From contig NZ_CP086239.1 of assembly GCF_026650985.1 (NCBI RefSeq), forward strand, positions 1,736,001 through 1,800,000: a DNA stretch of 64,000 bases, in the 5' to 3' direction. The position numbers were made by a program, and so were the translations under genes. This document shows, in pieces, positions 18,090 through 28,083 of this stretch (position 1 is the first letter of the stretch; the number at the start of each line of letters is the position of its first letter). The stretch comes from Clostridium estertheticum. Its GTDB lineage: Bacteria; Bacillota; Clostridia; Clostridiales; Clostridiaceae. The notes under the pieces are model-generated. The model did no database searches, had not been told where the DNA came from, and saw only the letters and a program-made list of their open reading frames with translations.

Positions 18090-20585
18090 TTATATTGAAA
18101 TTAGATCTTTTACAGCATAACTAATGCTTACCTTGTAATTTTCTAAATGGTTGTTATACTTTATTCTCACTGTTTTTTGTTCATTATCAAAATACCAACC
18201 CTCTTGACTGCTTTCAAAGTTTCCTCTATCTAAGTAAAATATAATATTTTTGTTATCTACAGCTATATTAACTGGGGCTAGTTCTCTACATATTACACTT
18301 AGATTTAAGTTTTTAACCTTTGTAACATAGGATCCTTCTTTATTAAAATCAATTTCTACATCTCCATGTTCATCACTTTTTACTTTGATGCAAGTTTTCA
18401 AATATTCACCCTTAAGATATTTATTAGAGGTACCATCATCTTCATATAATGTGAATTCACAATCTTGCCAAGGTTCTACTAATATATTTAAACTATCAAT
18501 GTTTTGCAAATGCAAATTCATTATATCTTCTGCAAGTGGTATTATAGAGCCACTTCTAAAGAATAATGGTATTTTATCAATAGAAGTTTCAATTTCAATT
18601 GTTTGCCCACCTTCATACATTTTTTTAGTGTACCAATCGTACCACATGCACCCTTTTGGCAAATAAATCTTTCTTAAGGTTATTCCCTTGTCATAAATAC
18701 TTGCGACTAACATTGATTTACCATACATAAAATCAAAGCTCTCATCATAAGTATTTGTATCATTTTGAAATTCATAAAACAATGGCCTCATTATTGGTGA
18801 CCCCTCTGTAGAAGCTTCAAATAGTAAAGAGTATAAATAAGGTGCTAAATTATACCTTAATTTTATTGCATCCCTTATATATTTTGTGTAAGAAGGATAC
18901 ATCCAAGGTTCTGTTACTGTATTATCTGTATTACAAGAATGTATTGAAAACCTTGGTTGGAATATTCCATGTTGAACCCACCGTACATATAATTCTGGTT
19001 CTGGAGCTGGTCCATAAAATCCACCAATGTCACAACCTTGATTTGCAACTCCTGATAAACCCATTCCGAGTATTACTGGTATGTTAAATTTCAAACTATG
19101 CCAACTTGTACTATTGTCACCAGCCCATGTTTGAGCGTATCTTTGGATCCCTGCAAAACCAGCTCTATTTGTAATATAAGGTCTTACATCCGGACAACTT
19201 TCCTTAAGTGCTTGCTTTGCAGCCATTGCCATTAAATTAGGCATTAATGGTCTTATAGCATTTATAGTAATTTTCCCACCCTCGAATTCACATAAAGCTT
19301 TAGAGTTATTTATTTCATATTCATTATTATCATTCCAAATACAGACGATGCCCTTATCTATAAATGATTGCTTGAGATGCTTTTTCCATAATTCTCTTCC
19401 CTTTGGATTAGTAAAATCTACAAAAGAAGCTTTCCCACCCCAAAATCTGTCTTTATGAGGCTCTTTCCCATTTTCATCCATGATATAAGCTTTTGCAGAT
19501 TTAAACTCTTCATATAAAGGGTTAGATATAAGCATGCCCGGTTTAACATTCGGCGAAATATCTGCTCCCCTTTTCTTCATCTTATTTACAAATTTTTCAG
19601 GACAAGGGAATCGATTATTATTCCAATTAAATACATGCCTTTTTCCGTCATTTCCTGTAGTATAACCTGAAGATAGAAAAAATCCATCACAGGGAATATC
19701 CTCTTTTTTTGTTTTATCAATAAAATCTAAAATTGCTTTGTCACAATCATTTTGTAACTCTGTATAAAACATAGTAGAACCAAAATATCCTAAGGAATAG
19801 AGTGGGGGTAAGGCAGTTTTGCCTGTTAGATCTGTATAATGACCTACCACATCTTTAATATCTGGTCCATACATGAAAAATAGATCTAACTCGCCACCTT
19901 CAGTAGCAAAATAGCTATATTTATCCCAGTAACCACTTCTTTCGCATCCCATATCAAAAACAGATGAATAAGAGTTATTGTAAAATAATCCACATGCAAT
20001 TTTAGTAGCTTTATTAAGCTTTATGTAAAATGGTATATGTTTATAAAGTGGATCTGTCAGCTCTGAATCATAGCCCAAAGTATCCACATTATTCATTCTC
20101 ATTCGTCTTTTGGATTTATTTATATAGCCAGTCTTTTCACCAAACCCATAAAAAGAATCATTGTCATCTATACAAGAATAATGACTTAATCTTCCATAAT
20201 CATCTTTTACATAAGATTTTTCTTTTAAATCAGAATGTAACAATCTACCTTCATTATTAAATATTTCTATTCCAAAAGGTTCCTTATTTATATTTACCTT
20301 TAGTAAATCTGTTTTCAAACAAATATATTCATCAAATTCTTCAAATTTTGATATATAAGGTTTTATTCTTTTTCTTTCTTCGGACATTACAGAATCCATT
20401 TTATCTTCCCATGCTGTCATAACTAATGCATAAGAAGCCTCTTTTGAAAACTCCTTGTCAAAGGTACATCTTATTCGAACTATATCACTTTTTAAAAACA
20501 TTATTCTGAATTTTCCTCCATCAGTAACAATATCAATATATTCACCTTTGTTATCAACCTTTTCTATTTTATTACTAACATTCAT
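18090..20585 (-). CDS. Glycoside hydrolase family 31 enzyme, first gene of the operon
   Basis: 831 residues from the ATG at 20585, eight bases after AGGGG; a GTG three codons earlier overlaps the site. The layout is the same as its downstream paralogue, with nucleophile Asp in CIWNDNNEYE (about 416) and acid/base Asp in RYAQTWAGDNSTSW (about 490). No signal peptide. The two enzymes share motifs throughout but differ clearly, so they are old duplicates that may split substrates between them. The promoter region carries one LacI-type operator 58 bp upstream of the start and a second 160 bp further. The 3' end of this gene is duplicated at 15094-15336. Confidence 0.93.
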   Translation of the reverse strand: MNVSNKIEKVDNKGEYIDIVTDGGKFRIMFLKSDIVRIRCTFDKEFSKEASYALVMTAWEDKMDSVMSEERKRIKPYISKFEEFDEYICLKTDLLKVNINKEPFGIEIFNNEGRLLHSDLKEKSYVKDDYGRLSHYSCIDDNDSFYGFGEKTGYINKSKRRMRMNNVDTLGYDSELTDPLYKHIPFYIKLNKATKIACGLFYNNSYSSVFDMGCERSGYWDKYSYFATEGGELDLFFMYGPDIKDVVGHYTDLTGKTALPPLYSLGYFGSTMFYTELQNDCDKAILDFIDKTKKEDIPCDGFFLSSGYTTGNDGKRHVFNWNNNRFPCPEKFVNKMKKRGADISPNVKPGMLISNPLYEEFKSAKAYIMDENGKEPHKDRFWGGKASFVDFTNPKGRELWKKHLKQSFIDKGIVCIWNDNNEYEINNSKALCEFEGGKITINAIRPLMPNLMAMAAKQALKESCPDVRPYITNRAGFAGIQRYAQTWAGDNSTSWHSLKFNIPVILGMGLSGVANQGCDIGGFYGPAPEPELYVRWVQHGIFQPRFSIHSCNTDNTVTEPWMYPSYTKYIRDAIKLRYNLAPYLYSLLFEASTEGSPIMRPLFYEFQNDTNTYDESFDFMYGKSMLVASIYDKGITLRKIYLPKGCMWYDWYTKKMYEGGQTIEIETSIDKIPLFFRSGSIIPLAEDIMNLHLQNIDSLNILVEPWQDCEFTLYEDDGTSNKYLKGEYLKTCIKVKSDEHGDVEIDFNKEGSYVTKVKNLNLSVICRELAPVNIAVDNKNIIFYLDRGNFESSQEGWYFDNEQKTVRIKYNNHLENYKVSISYAVKDLISI

Positions 20586-20642
20586 AAAACTCACCCCTAT
20601 CTAATTAATAACTGATATTCTTTTATTTATACATTGCATTTT

Positions 20643-20658
20643 ATGTAACCAGTTACAT
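20643..20658. promoter_or_regulatory. LacI-type operator, GH31-proximal copy
   Basis: ATGTAACCAGTTACAT: arms ATGTAAC/GTTACAT around a CA centre. An identical 16-bp copy is at 20803. It lies in the GH31 promoter region. Confidence 0.85.
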
Positions 20659-20802
20659 TTTACTTCATATTTGCACTTTGCTTATAAAAACCATAACTAT
20701 TAAATTACTTTGACACATATTAGCCTAATATTTTAGTTGTTTAAACCTTTACACATATAATAACCTATAAATTAAGTATTGTAAATACTATTTTAAATAA
20801 AA

Positions 20803-20818
20803 ATGTAACCAGTTACAT
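20803..20818. promoter_or_regulatory. LacI-type operator, regulator-proximal copy
   Basis: Identical to the site at 20643-20658, exactly 160 bp away. It lies 90 bp upstream of the lacI-type start, so it may also control the regulator itself. Confidence 0.85.
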
Positions 20819-20907
20819 TTTTATTATACTTTCATTCTAATCATGATTGATATATAATATAAAAAAAGTAGCAATTTACGTTTTTATATTATTAAAGGAT
20901 GTGCTTT

Positions 20908-21927
20908 ATGAGTTACACTATGTATGACTTAGCAAGGGATGCCGGAGTATCAGTGGCTACCGTATCTCGCGTTATAAATAAAAATGGTTCAGTTAAAGAG
21001 GACACCAAACAAAGAATTCTAGAAATAATAAAAGATAAAGGATATATTCCAAATGCATACGCCAGAGGAATGAATAATATTAGTATGAAAACTATCGGTG
21101 TAATAATCGCAGATATAGTAAATCCCTTTTTTGCAGAGGTTGTTAAAGGTATTGAAGTTACCTGTCAAAAAAACGGTTATAAACTTATACTATGCTCTAC
21201 AGCAAATAATGCAGATACTGAGAAAAAAGAAATAGAAATGCTTGTTGAAAAATTTGTGGATGGTTTTATTATAGTAGGAAGCAGACCCTCTAACGATAAT
21301 AATGCTAGTTTCCTAATAAACTTAAGCAACACTCACCCAATTGTATTAGTTAATAGCTTTATAAAGGGAGGTCAAAAGATGTTCTCAATCTTAGTTGATG
21401 AAGGTAAGGCTGTCTATGATACTCTATCCTACTTTAATCCTGGAAATAATCTTAATACATATATTCTGGGAGATCCCACTTGGAAAACTACAACTGTAAA
21501 AATAAATGCATTCAAACTTTTTTTTGAAAAACACAATTTAGATTTTTCAAATAATAATATTATTAATTGTAGTCATAGTTATTGTGGAGGGAAATCTGCT
21601 GCAAAAGATCTCTTTGAAAGAAATTTACCATATCCCTATATTGTTATATGTTCTTCTGATACTATCGCTATTGGTGCTTTAAGGGAATTCTTGAAATATG
21701 GTGTGAAAGTACCTGAGCAAGTATCTATTATGGGTTTTAGTAATATTGAAGTTTCTTCGCTCACTACGCCCTCTTTAAGTACAATAGACCAAAATCTGTT
21801 TGAACTCGGACAAAAATCTGGCCACCTATTCATTGACATATTACACGGAAAATATCCGATAAACAAAAAAACTTACTCAGAGTATCAACTGATAATAAGG
21901 GAGTCTACCCTTCCTAAGGATGTTTAG
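20908..21927 (+). CDS. LacI-family transcriptional regulator of the GH31 locus
   Basis: 339 residues from the ATG at 20908, nine bases after AAAGG; an ATG at 20899 abuts that site. The N-terminal helix-turn-helix is classic (MYDLARDAGVSVATVSRVIN) with a hinge helix PNAYARGM. The rest is a periplasmic-binding-protein-like sugar-sensing domain (TIGVIIADIVNPFFAEVVKG, IMGFSNIEVSSLTTPSLSTI). It is divergent from the GH31 operon and two identical palindromic operators lie between them. It probably represses the operon until a sugar derived from the glycoside binds. Confidence 0.94.
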   Translation: MSYTMYDLARDAGVSVATVSRVINKNGSVKEDTKQRILEIIKDKGYIPNAYARGMNNISMKTIGVIIADIVNPFFAEVVKGIEVTCQKNGYKLILCSTANNADTEKKEIEMLVEKFVDGFIIVGSRPSNDNNASFLINLSNTHPIVLVNSFIKGGQKMFSILVDEGKAVYDTLSYFNPGNNLNTYILGDPTWKTTTVKINAFKLFFEKHNLDFSNNNIINCSHSYCGGKSAAKDLFERNLPYPYIVICSSDTIAIGALREFLKYGVKVPEQVSIMGFSNIEVSSLTTPSLSTIDQNLFELGQKSGHLFIDILHGKYPINKKTYSEYQLIIRESTLPKDV

Positions 21928-21942
21928 AATACATCAATAAAT

Positions 21943-21980
21943 AAATAGAGCTAGCAGATTATTATCTGCTAGCTCTATTT
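21943..21980. terminator. Bidirectional terminator between the lacI-type gene and an MFS gene
   Basis: A perfect 16-bp stem (AAATAGAGCTAGCAGA and its complement) with a TTATTA loop. The MFS gene's stop overlaps the region just after it. Confidence 0.9.
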
Positions 21981-21982
21981 AT

Positions 21983-23194
21983 CTATAATTCCTTTTGTAC
22001 AAATTCAGGTTTGAACATTACTTCTCCCTTTTGCATAAAAATTATTATTATAAAAATACCTATTACTATTATCCCTTCAAATATATATAAGTGTCTAAAA
22101 ATCTCTCCATAACTTTGTCCTGATTCATGGTAACTAGCTATCATATTTCCCCATATAAAAGAAAGCACAAATCCCCCAGCATTCCTTATAGCAGTATATA
22201 TTGAAAGCTTTTGTGATACTTTTGTGCTAATAACTTTAGTAACACAAATATTCGAGATTGTAAAACCTACACCTATAGAGAATGCCATTATTCCAAATCC
22301 TAATATGGATAAATAAATAGATATTTGCAAACCCAATATAATAGTCCCAAAGACAAAAATTAAAAAAATAATATTTCTAGTTGTTCTTAATGATATCTTT
22401 TTAAGGATTACTATAGGCGCAATTGTGCCTATAGCTAATAAAATTTGCTCAATTGAAATCACAAAACCGGTCAAATTGGGTGATGAAATAGCATCCATAT
22501 AATACGCCAAATAAACTTGAATTGATGAAAATATTGTTTGAATAATAAAAATCATAAGCACTAAGCTTATGTATGCTTTATTACTCTCCTTTACTTTTTT
22601 ATTTTGACTCTCCGTATCTGTATCAATCAAAACTACAGGTTTTAATTGAATTATGATAAAAACTCCTACTATAATTGCAAAACAAATTGGAATTATAAGA
22701 AATTGTATAGGATTATTAATAAAATTTCCAGATATTATTCCAGAAATTAAACCCCCAAGCGCTGCCCCAAACTCAATAAGACTAAGACCAATCTTTTCAC
22801 TCCCCAAAGTTTTTAATTCAAACTTGTTCATGGATAAAAGTAATGGAAACATAAAGGCTTCTCCAATTCCTTCCACAAACCTTCCTATTACAAAAACATA
22901 AAAATGCAAATTACTAAGTGCAACAATTTCAAGTACTATTCCTGTAATCCACAATATTAAACTTATTAGGAGCAATTTTTTAATCCCTACTCTATTTATA
23001 ATTTTACTCACGAGTATAGCAAATATTATCATTGTTAAAAATGCCACATTTGGTATCCAAGAAATTTGTGAAACGCTCACCCCAAATACTTCTTGTATAT
23101 GTGGAAACATAGGTAAAAACATTACTACACCAAACACTGTAATAAAAGACATTAGAAAATCCACTATATAGATATTATTTCTACTATTTTTCAT
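21983..23194 (-). CDS. MFS transporter, probable drug/sugar efflux type
   Basis: 403 residues with 12 predicted membrane segments; AAAAGGAG precedes the ATG. The N-terminal half has the usual MFS features: FLPMFPHIQEVFGVS between helices 1 and 2, RVGIKK in the motif A loop, and GRFVEGIGEAFMFPL in helix 4. Helix 5 GAALGGLISG resembles the antiporter motif C, which favours export. The substrate is unknown. It follows the nucleoside ABC operon after a terminator hairpin at 23262-23297, so it is probably transcribed separately or by read-through. It ends at the shared terminator with the lacI-type gene. Confidence 0.82.
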   Translation of the reverse strand: MKNSRNNIYIVDFLMSFITVFGVVMFLPMFPHIQEVFGVSVSQISWIPNVAFLTMIIFAILVSKIINRVGIKKLLLISLILWITGIVLEIVALSNLHFYVFVIGRFVEGIGEAFMFPLLLSMNKFELKTLGSEKIGLSLIEFGAALGGLISGIISGNFINNPIQFLIIPICFAIIVGVFIIIQLKPVVLIDTDTESQNKKVKESNKAYISLVLMIFIIQTIFSSIQVYLAYYMDAISSPNLTGFVISIEQILLAIGTIAPIVILKKISLRTTRNIIFLIFVFGTIILGLQISIYLSILGFGIMAFSIGVGFTISNICVTKVISTKVSQKLSIYTAIRNAGGFVLSFIWGNMIASYHESGQSYGEIFRHLYIFEGIIVIGIFIIIIFMQKGEVMFKPEFVQKEL

Positions 23195-23261
23195 TGAGTT
23201 CTCCTTTTAATTAAAATGTGAGTTAAGCATCCCATGATATTTCTAATGATTCTTTTGCATA

Positions 23262-23297
23262 CTAGGCCCTCCAGTAATGAAATACCAGAGGGCCTAA
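23262..23297 (-). terminator. Terminator of the nucleoside ABC operon
   Basis: A GGCCCTC/GAGGGCC core with flanking pairs forms a long hairpin about 26 bases after the stop of the last permease gene. Confidence 0.8.
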
Positions 23298-23323
23298 TTA
23301 ACTTGTATAAATATGTCTGGTGA

Positions 23324-24256
23324 TTATTTACCCTTATAATAGGGTATACCATCAGCCTTAGGAGCTGTGGAGTTCCCAACAAAAACGACTAATATAATCA
23401 AGGTTAAAACATAAGGTAGCATTGATAGGATTGATGGTGGAATCTGAATTATCGATGTACTTCCACCAAGGATTACAACCAAAGCCTGAGCAAATCCAAA
23501 GAGAAGACATGCAGCCATTGTGCCTTGTGGTTTCCACTTTCCAAAAATAACTGCGGCAAGAGCTATAAAGCCTTGCCCTGATATAGTAGATTGTGTAAAA
23601 CAGTTAACCACAGCCAAAGTCATTGCAGCTCCTCCAAATCCAGAAAGAACTCCCGATGTAAATACAGACAAGTACTTCACTTTATTTACATTTATTCCAA
23701 GAGTATCTGCAGCGGCTGGATTTTCACCCACTGATCTAATTCGAAGTCCGAAGCTTGTCTTATATAACACAAACCACATAATAAAAACAAAAATGAAAAC
23801 TATAGGTATGGTAAGTCTCACATTTAATGTTTTTAATAGTAAGTTTGATGAGTTCGTTGCATAATCACCAAATAAAGTTGGCATTAGATTCGGAACTGGT
23901 TTTGTCATTGTACTTCCCTCAAATAATTTTCTTCCAAGAAATAGTGCAATTCCTGGTCCAAGGAAGTTAATAGCAACACCTGATATAGTTTGATCTGCCC
24001 TAAAAGAGATACAAGCAACCGCATGTATTAAAGCAAGCAGTCCTCCTGCTATTCCTCCAGCCAAAAAACCAAGCCATGGACTCGCAGTGAAATAACCCAC
24101 CGTAGCTCCTGCAAATGCTCCAATTGTCATCATCCCCTCAATACCGATATTTACTACGCCAGCATTCTCGGATATTACCCCTCCAAGACCAGCGAACATT
24201 AACGGTGCAGAGTACATAAGCGTAATACTTAATGCTAACAATATACTAGTGCCCAT
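23324..24256 (-). CDS. nupQ: Nucleoside ABC transporter permease (NupQ/YufQ type)
   Basis: 310 residues, with about nine membrane segments, of the branched-chain/sugar permease superfamily (BPD_transp_2). GLGGVISENAGVVNIGIEGMM near the start, ADQTISGVAINFLGPG and RSVGENPAAADTLGINV are typical of the second permease of BmpA-type nucleoside importers. It overlaps the upstream permease gene by 11 bp, so translation is coupled. It works with the ATPase (25366), the partner permease (24246) and the lipoprotein (27013) to import purine nucleosides such as guanosine. The gene names are by analogy to B. subtilis nupNOPQ. Confidence 0.92.
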   Translation of the reverse strand: MGTSILLALSITLMYSAPLMFAGLGGVISENAGVVNIGIEGMMTIGAFAGATVGYFTASPWLGFLAGGIAGGLLALIHAVACISFRADQTISGVAINFLGPGIALFLGRKLFEGSTMTKPVPNLMPTLFGDYATNSSNLLLKTLNVRLTIPIVFIFVFIMWFVLYKTSFGLRIRSVGENPAAADTLGINVNKVKYLSVFTSGVLSGFGGAAMTLAVVNCFTQSTISGQGFIALAAVIFGKWKPQGTMAACLLFGFAQALVVILGGSTSIIQIPPSILSMLPYVLTLIILVVFVGNSTAPKADGIPYYKGK

Positions 24257-25376
24257 TTTTCACCCTCCTCTTCTTCATCTTTTCGGATATCATAGTAAAC
24301 ATAGAGGCTACTGCAACAAAGAACACAATAACACCAATCATTATATTAACTACCTCTGACGGTGCACCAAGGTTCATCTGTATTGTGCTTCCACCAAACT
24401 GAAGCCCAGACAAAAGAAGTGCCGTAAATATACATCCCACAGGTGAACTATTAGCCATAAGTGCAACAGTTATGCCATTGAATCCATAGCCTGGTGCAGA
24501 TGCGAGAGTTACTAGTGCATGAGGAAGCGAACCTGCCATTTGTAATGCACCTGCAAGTCCTGCAAGCCCACCAGCAATGAACATAGTCATAATAATATTT
24601 TTCTTAACACCAATTCCAGCAAATTCAGCTGCATCTTTATTAAGTCCTACAGCTCTAACCTGGTATCCAAATGTTGTTTTATACAATACGAACCATATAA
24701 GTATGGCAACAGCTATAGCTATAATAATTCCATAATTTATGTCAGTTGCAAGTAATATTGTAGATAATGTCTGATGACTTGCTAGAAAAGCCTGACCATG
24801 TGGTGTTTCTTTCCAATTCACAAGTAAGTTGGTCCAGGCATTATGATTAATAGCAACAGAATATTGTGTATTTTTTATTCCGATTCCTGGTACTGATATT
24901 AGATAATTATTAAAGTATAATGCTATCCAGTTTAACATAATCGTTGTTATAACCTCATGAATACCAAACTTTGCTTTAAGAAGTCCAGCAAAAGCTCCGT
25001 ACAACCCAGCAGCAAGAATAGCAACAAGCATTATTACGATTATATTTATACCTGGTGGCAAGTTGAGTTTGCTACCAATTATAACAGCTGCCATTGCTCC
25101 CACAAGGTATTGACCCTCAGCTCCGATATTGAAAAGTCCTGTCTTAAATGCAAAAGCAACACTAAGGCCTGTTAGAATATTTGGCATTGTCAAAATCATA
25201 ACCTGAACCATATTGAGTGGACTTGAGAAAATACTTGTAACCATCATAGAATAACAATCAAATGGATTATAACCAGCAAAGGCGAGTACAATGGCTCCCA
25301 CTATAAAACCAAGTATTATAGCAAGAATTATTTTGGTGACCGCCTTATTTAGCAATTGAGCAATTTTATATTTCAT
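24246..25376 (-). CDS. nupP: Nucleoside ABC transporter permease (NupP/YufP type)
   Basis: 376 residues with about ten membrane segments; the first permease of the BmpA-type importer. GLSVAFAFKTGLFNIGAEGQYL, FGIHEVITTIMLNWIALY and RAVGLNKDAAEFAGIGV are family landmarks; the last is the cytoplasmic coupling loop that meets the ATPase. It overlaps the ATPase gene by 11 bp upstream and the second permease gene by 11 bp downstream, a tightly coupled operon. Confidence 0.93.
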   Translation of the reverse strand: MKYKIAQLLNKAVTKIILAIILGFIVGAIVLAFAGYNPFDCYSMMVTSIFSSPLNMVQVMILTMPNILTGLSVAFAFKTGLFNIGAEGQYLVGAMAAVIIGSKLNLPPGINIIVIMLVAILAAGLYGAFAGLLKAKFGIHEVITTIMLNWIALYFNNYLISVPGIGIKNTQYSVAINHNAWTNLLVNWKETPHGQAFLASHQTLSTILLATDINYGIIIAIAVAILIWFVLYKTTFGYQVRAVGLNKDAAEFAGIGVKKNIIMTMFIAGGLAGLAGALQMAGSLPHALVTLASAPGYGFNGITVALMANSSPVGCIFTALLLSGLQFGGSTIQMNLGAPSEVVNIMIGVIVFFVAVASMFTMISEKMKKRRVKNGH

Positions 25377-26901
25377 TTTTCTTTTCCCCTCCTGCCATTA
25401 GAAGACCAATCAACTTTTCGTCGACTTCACCTTGTAAAAACTCGGCTACTATCTGTCCATCATATAAAACACAAATTCTGTCAGCAACATTAATAATTTC
25501 ATCAAGTTCAAAGGAAATAAGCAAAATTGAATGCCCACTATCACGATGTTTCACAAGCGTACTATGTACAAACTCTATAGCTCCTACATCAAGTCCCCTT
25601 GTTGGTTGAAATGCAATAAGAAGCAAAGGGTCATTAGAAAGTTCCCTTGCAATTACTACCTTTTGCTGATTACCACCAGACAATGCACCCACAGGTTTTG
25701 ATGCACAATCTTCTGGTCTAATATCATACTTCTTGATAGAATCCTGGGTGAATTTATTTATTGCTTTATTATTTAAAATAAAGTGCTTTGAAAATTTAGG
25801 CTTATTATATTTTTCAGTTATAAAATTATACTTCACCGGGAAATCAAGAATGAGCCCCCTCTTTTGTCTATCTTCATGTATGGTACAAATTCCGTGTTCA
25901 ATAACATTATGTGGAGATGTATTTTGTAGTTCTACTCCATTTATAGAAATTTTTCCTGATTTCACTTTTTTAAGGCAAGTTATTGCTTCAACAAGTTCCT
26001 TTTGGCCATTACCATCAATGCCCGCAATACCAACTATTTCTCCTTTTCTAACTTCAAGAGAGAAATTTTTTACTCTTTCTATTTTTCTACTATCCTCAAC
26101 AATAAGATTATCTATTGTAAATACAACATCTTCAGGCTTAGCTTTTGTCTTTTTAACTTTTAAGTTAACTTCTCTTCCCACCATCATGGAAGCGAGCTCC
26201 TGCTCAGTAATATTTTTCACATCAACCGTATCTATATATTTCCCACGGCGAATGATCGTACAATACTGTGAAGATTTTTTAATTTCTTTTAGCTTATGAG
26301 TTATAATAATTATTGTTTTACCATCCTCGGTAAGATTGTGCATAATTTTAATCAGTTCTTCTATTTCCTGAGGTGTTAAAACAGCAGTAGGCTCATCAAG
26401 AATAAGAATTTCTACGCCCCTATATAGTGCCTTCAAAATTTCAACCCTTTGCTGCATTCCAACAGATATATCCTCTATTTTTGCATCAGGATCAACATCA
26501 AGTCCATATATTTCTGATAATTTTTTAACTTCCCTACGAGCTTTCGCAATATCCAAAATGTAGCCGGCTTTAACTACCTCTTTCCCAAGAATAATGTTCT
26601 CAATTACTGTAAACTTCCCCACAAGCTTAAAATGCTGGTGGACCATTCCAATTTTATGTTCTATTGCAACATTTGGATTTTTCATTTCCACACTCTCGCC
26701 ACTTATAAGTATTTGTCCGCTATCAGGTGTATAAAGTCCATAAAGGATATTCATAAGAGTTGTCTTTCCAGCCCCATTTTCACCCAAAAGTGCATGTATA
26801 CTTCCTTTAGTAATCTTAAGATCTATCGAGGAAAGCGCACAAAAATCATCAAAATATTTATAGATAGACTTCATTTCCACAGCATATTGTTGATCTTCCA
26901 T
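25366..26901 (-). CDS. nupO: Nucleoside ABC transporter ATP-binding protein (NupO/YufO type)
   Basis: 511 residues with two fused ATPase domains, as in sugar and nucleoside importers. The first has Walker A GENGAGKTT, signature ISVGMQQRVEI and Walker B LILDEPTAVLTP. The second has a degenerate Walker A (GIDGNGQKE), signature LSGGNQQKVVIAREL and FQPTRGLDVGA, where the usual DEPT is replaced by FQPT. Degeneracy of the second site is normal for this group. It drives import through the two permeases. Confidence 0.94.
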   Translation of the reverse strand: MEDQQYAVEMKSIYKYFDDFCALSSIDLKITKGSIHALLGENGAGKTTLMNILYGLYTPDSGQILISGESVEMKNPNVAIEHKIGMVHQHFKLVGKFTVIENIILGKEVVKAGYILDIAKARREVKKLSEIYGLDVDPDAKIEDISVGMQQRVEILKALYRGVEILILDEPTAVLTPQEIEELIKIMHNLTEDGKTIIIITHKLKEIKKSSQYCTIIRRGKYIDTVDVKNITEQELASMMVGREVNLKVKKTKAKPEDVVFTIDNLIVEDSRKIERVKNFSLEVRKGEIVGIAGIDGNGQKELVEAITCLKKVKSGKISINGVELQNTSPHNVIEHGICTIHEDRQKRGLILDFPVKYNFITEKYNKPKFSKHFILNNKAINKFTQDSIKKYDIRPEDCASKPVGALSGGNQQKVVIARELSNDPLLLIAFQPTRGLDVGAIEFVHSTLVKHRDSGHSILLISFELDEIINVADRICVLYDGQIVAEFLQGEVDEKLIGLLMAGGEKKNEI

Positions 26902-26933
26902 GGTTTATTCTCCTTTTTTTATATCTTATATTA

Positions 26934-26971
26934 AATACACTAAATCATGAGTTTTCATAATTTAGTGTATT
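26934..26971 (-). terminator. Stem-loop between bmpA and the ATPase gene
   Basis: AATACACTAAAT and ATTTAGTGTATT form a perfect 12-bp stem. Its place between the binding-protein gene and the ATPase gene suggests a partial terminator or a 3' stabiliser that gives the lipoprotein a higher level than the transporter, as is common for such operons. Confidence 0.6.
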
Positions 26972-27012
26972 TAATTAAATCTATTCATTCTTTTTTGGTT
27001 ACTATTTAATAA

Positions 27013-28083
27013 TTATTTTAATGTACTACTATAAGTAGCAAAGGTAGCTTTATTGTAAGGAGGAACAATCTTACCACTCACAACATCTGCAGAAACTTTT
27101 TTTGTTTTATCAAGGACATCCTGTCCACACATTTTTATAGCTTGTGCTGTATATGGAACTCCAACACCATTATCCTTAAGACCATAACTAAGTGTCTTTC
27201 CTCCAACACTTACTCCATCTTTAACTTGTTTTGAAAGTGCTTCTGTCACGTTACTAACATTTTTCAATGATGAAGTAAGCATATTGTTTGGTGCAAGATA
27301 TGCTTGATCCATATCAACACCTATACAAAGCTTATTTTCACTCTTTGCCTCAGCAACCATACCTTGTCCAACATTTCCTGCAGCTGTAAATATAATATCT
27401 GCGCCTTTTGCATACATATTCTGAGAAATTGCCTTGCCGAGAGCTGAATCACTATACGAGTTTGCATATTGAACATTAACAGTAATAGTTTTTTTAAGCT
27501 CTTTTGCACCATATGCAACGCCAGCTCTATAACCGTATTCAAATTGATCAATTACATTTCCCGTGATTCCACCAATAAATCCAACTTTGTTAGTTTTAGT
27601 CTTAAGTGCTGCAATATATCCAACAAGAAAAGATGATTCTTGCGCTCTAAATATAACACCAGTAACATTACTCATATGTGGTGTCATTGCATCATCAATA
27701 ACTGCAAACTTTACATTAGGATACGCTTTTGCAGAAGCTCTTACTGCATCCACCATTAAATAACCAATTCCCCAAACAAGGTCATATTTATTGCTAGCAA
27801 ACTGGTTCAAATTAGACGGATAATTCGAGCTCTGGACTGATTCTAAATACTTAACTTGAGCACCTGGATTGTTTTTAGCAAATGACTGAAGTCCCTTCCA
27901 TGATCCTTGATTAAAAGATTGATCATTAACGCCTCCTGTATCTGTAACCATTCCGTCTTTAAATGCTACTTTTGTAGTTGTAGCTGGTTTGGTAGCAGAT
28001 TTGTCTGAGCTTGAACACCCCGCAAATGCCATAGCAATAACTGACATAGACATAACTAAACTAACTAATTTTTTACATTTCAT
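27013..28083 (-). CDS. bmpA: BmpA-family nucleoside-binding lipoprotein (NupN/YufN type)
   Basis: 356 residues from the ATG at 28083, which has the typical signal peptide start MKCKKLVSL; the ten extra upstream codons are not supported by a signal. The lipobox AFAGC places the lipid-bearing Cys at 23. The mature part has the Bmp family pattern: DTGGVNDQSFNQGSWKGL, VWGIGYLMVDAV, FRAQESSFLVGYIAAL and GFIGGITGNVIDQFEYGYRAG. It captures nucleosides outside the membrane for the ABC importer downstream. No purine riboswitch is visible in the leader. Confidence 0.94.
   Translation of the reverse strand: MKCKKLVSLVMSMSVIAMAFAGCSSSDKSATKPATTTKVAFKDGMVTDTGGVNDQSFNQGSWKGLQSFAKNNPGAQVKYLESVQSSNYPSNLNQFASNKYDLVWGIGYLMVDAVRASAKAYPNVKFAVIDDAMTPHMSNVTGVIFRAQESSFLVGYIAALKTKTNKVGFIGGITGNVIDQFEYGYRAGVAYGAKELKKTITVNVQYANSYSDSALGKAISQNMYAKGADIIFTAAGNVGQGMVAEAKSENKLCIGVDMDQAYLAPNNMLTSSLKNVSNVTEALSKQVKDGVSVGGKTLSYGLKDNGVGVPYTAQAIKMCGQDVLDKTKKVSADVVSGKIVPPYNKATFATYSSTLK

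Noticed and set aside
25733-26299. Open frame of about 188 codons on the plus strand
   Set aside because: It is antisense to the nucleoside ABC ATPase gene, which has all its motifs. The plus-strand frame has no family features or good start site.
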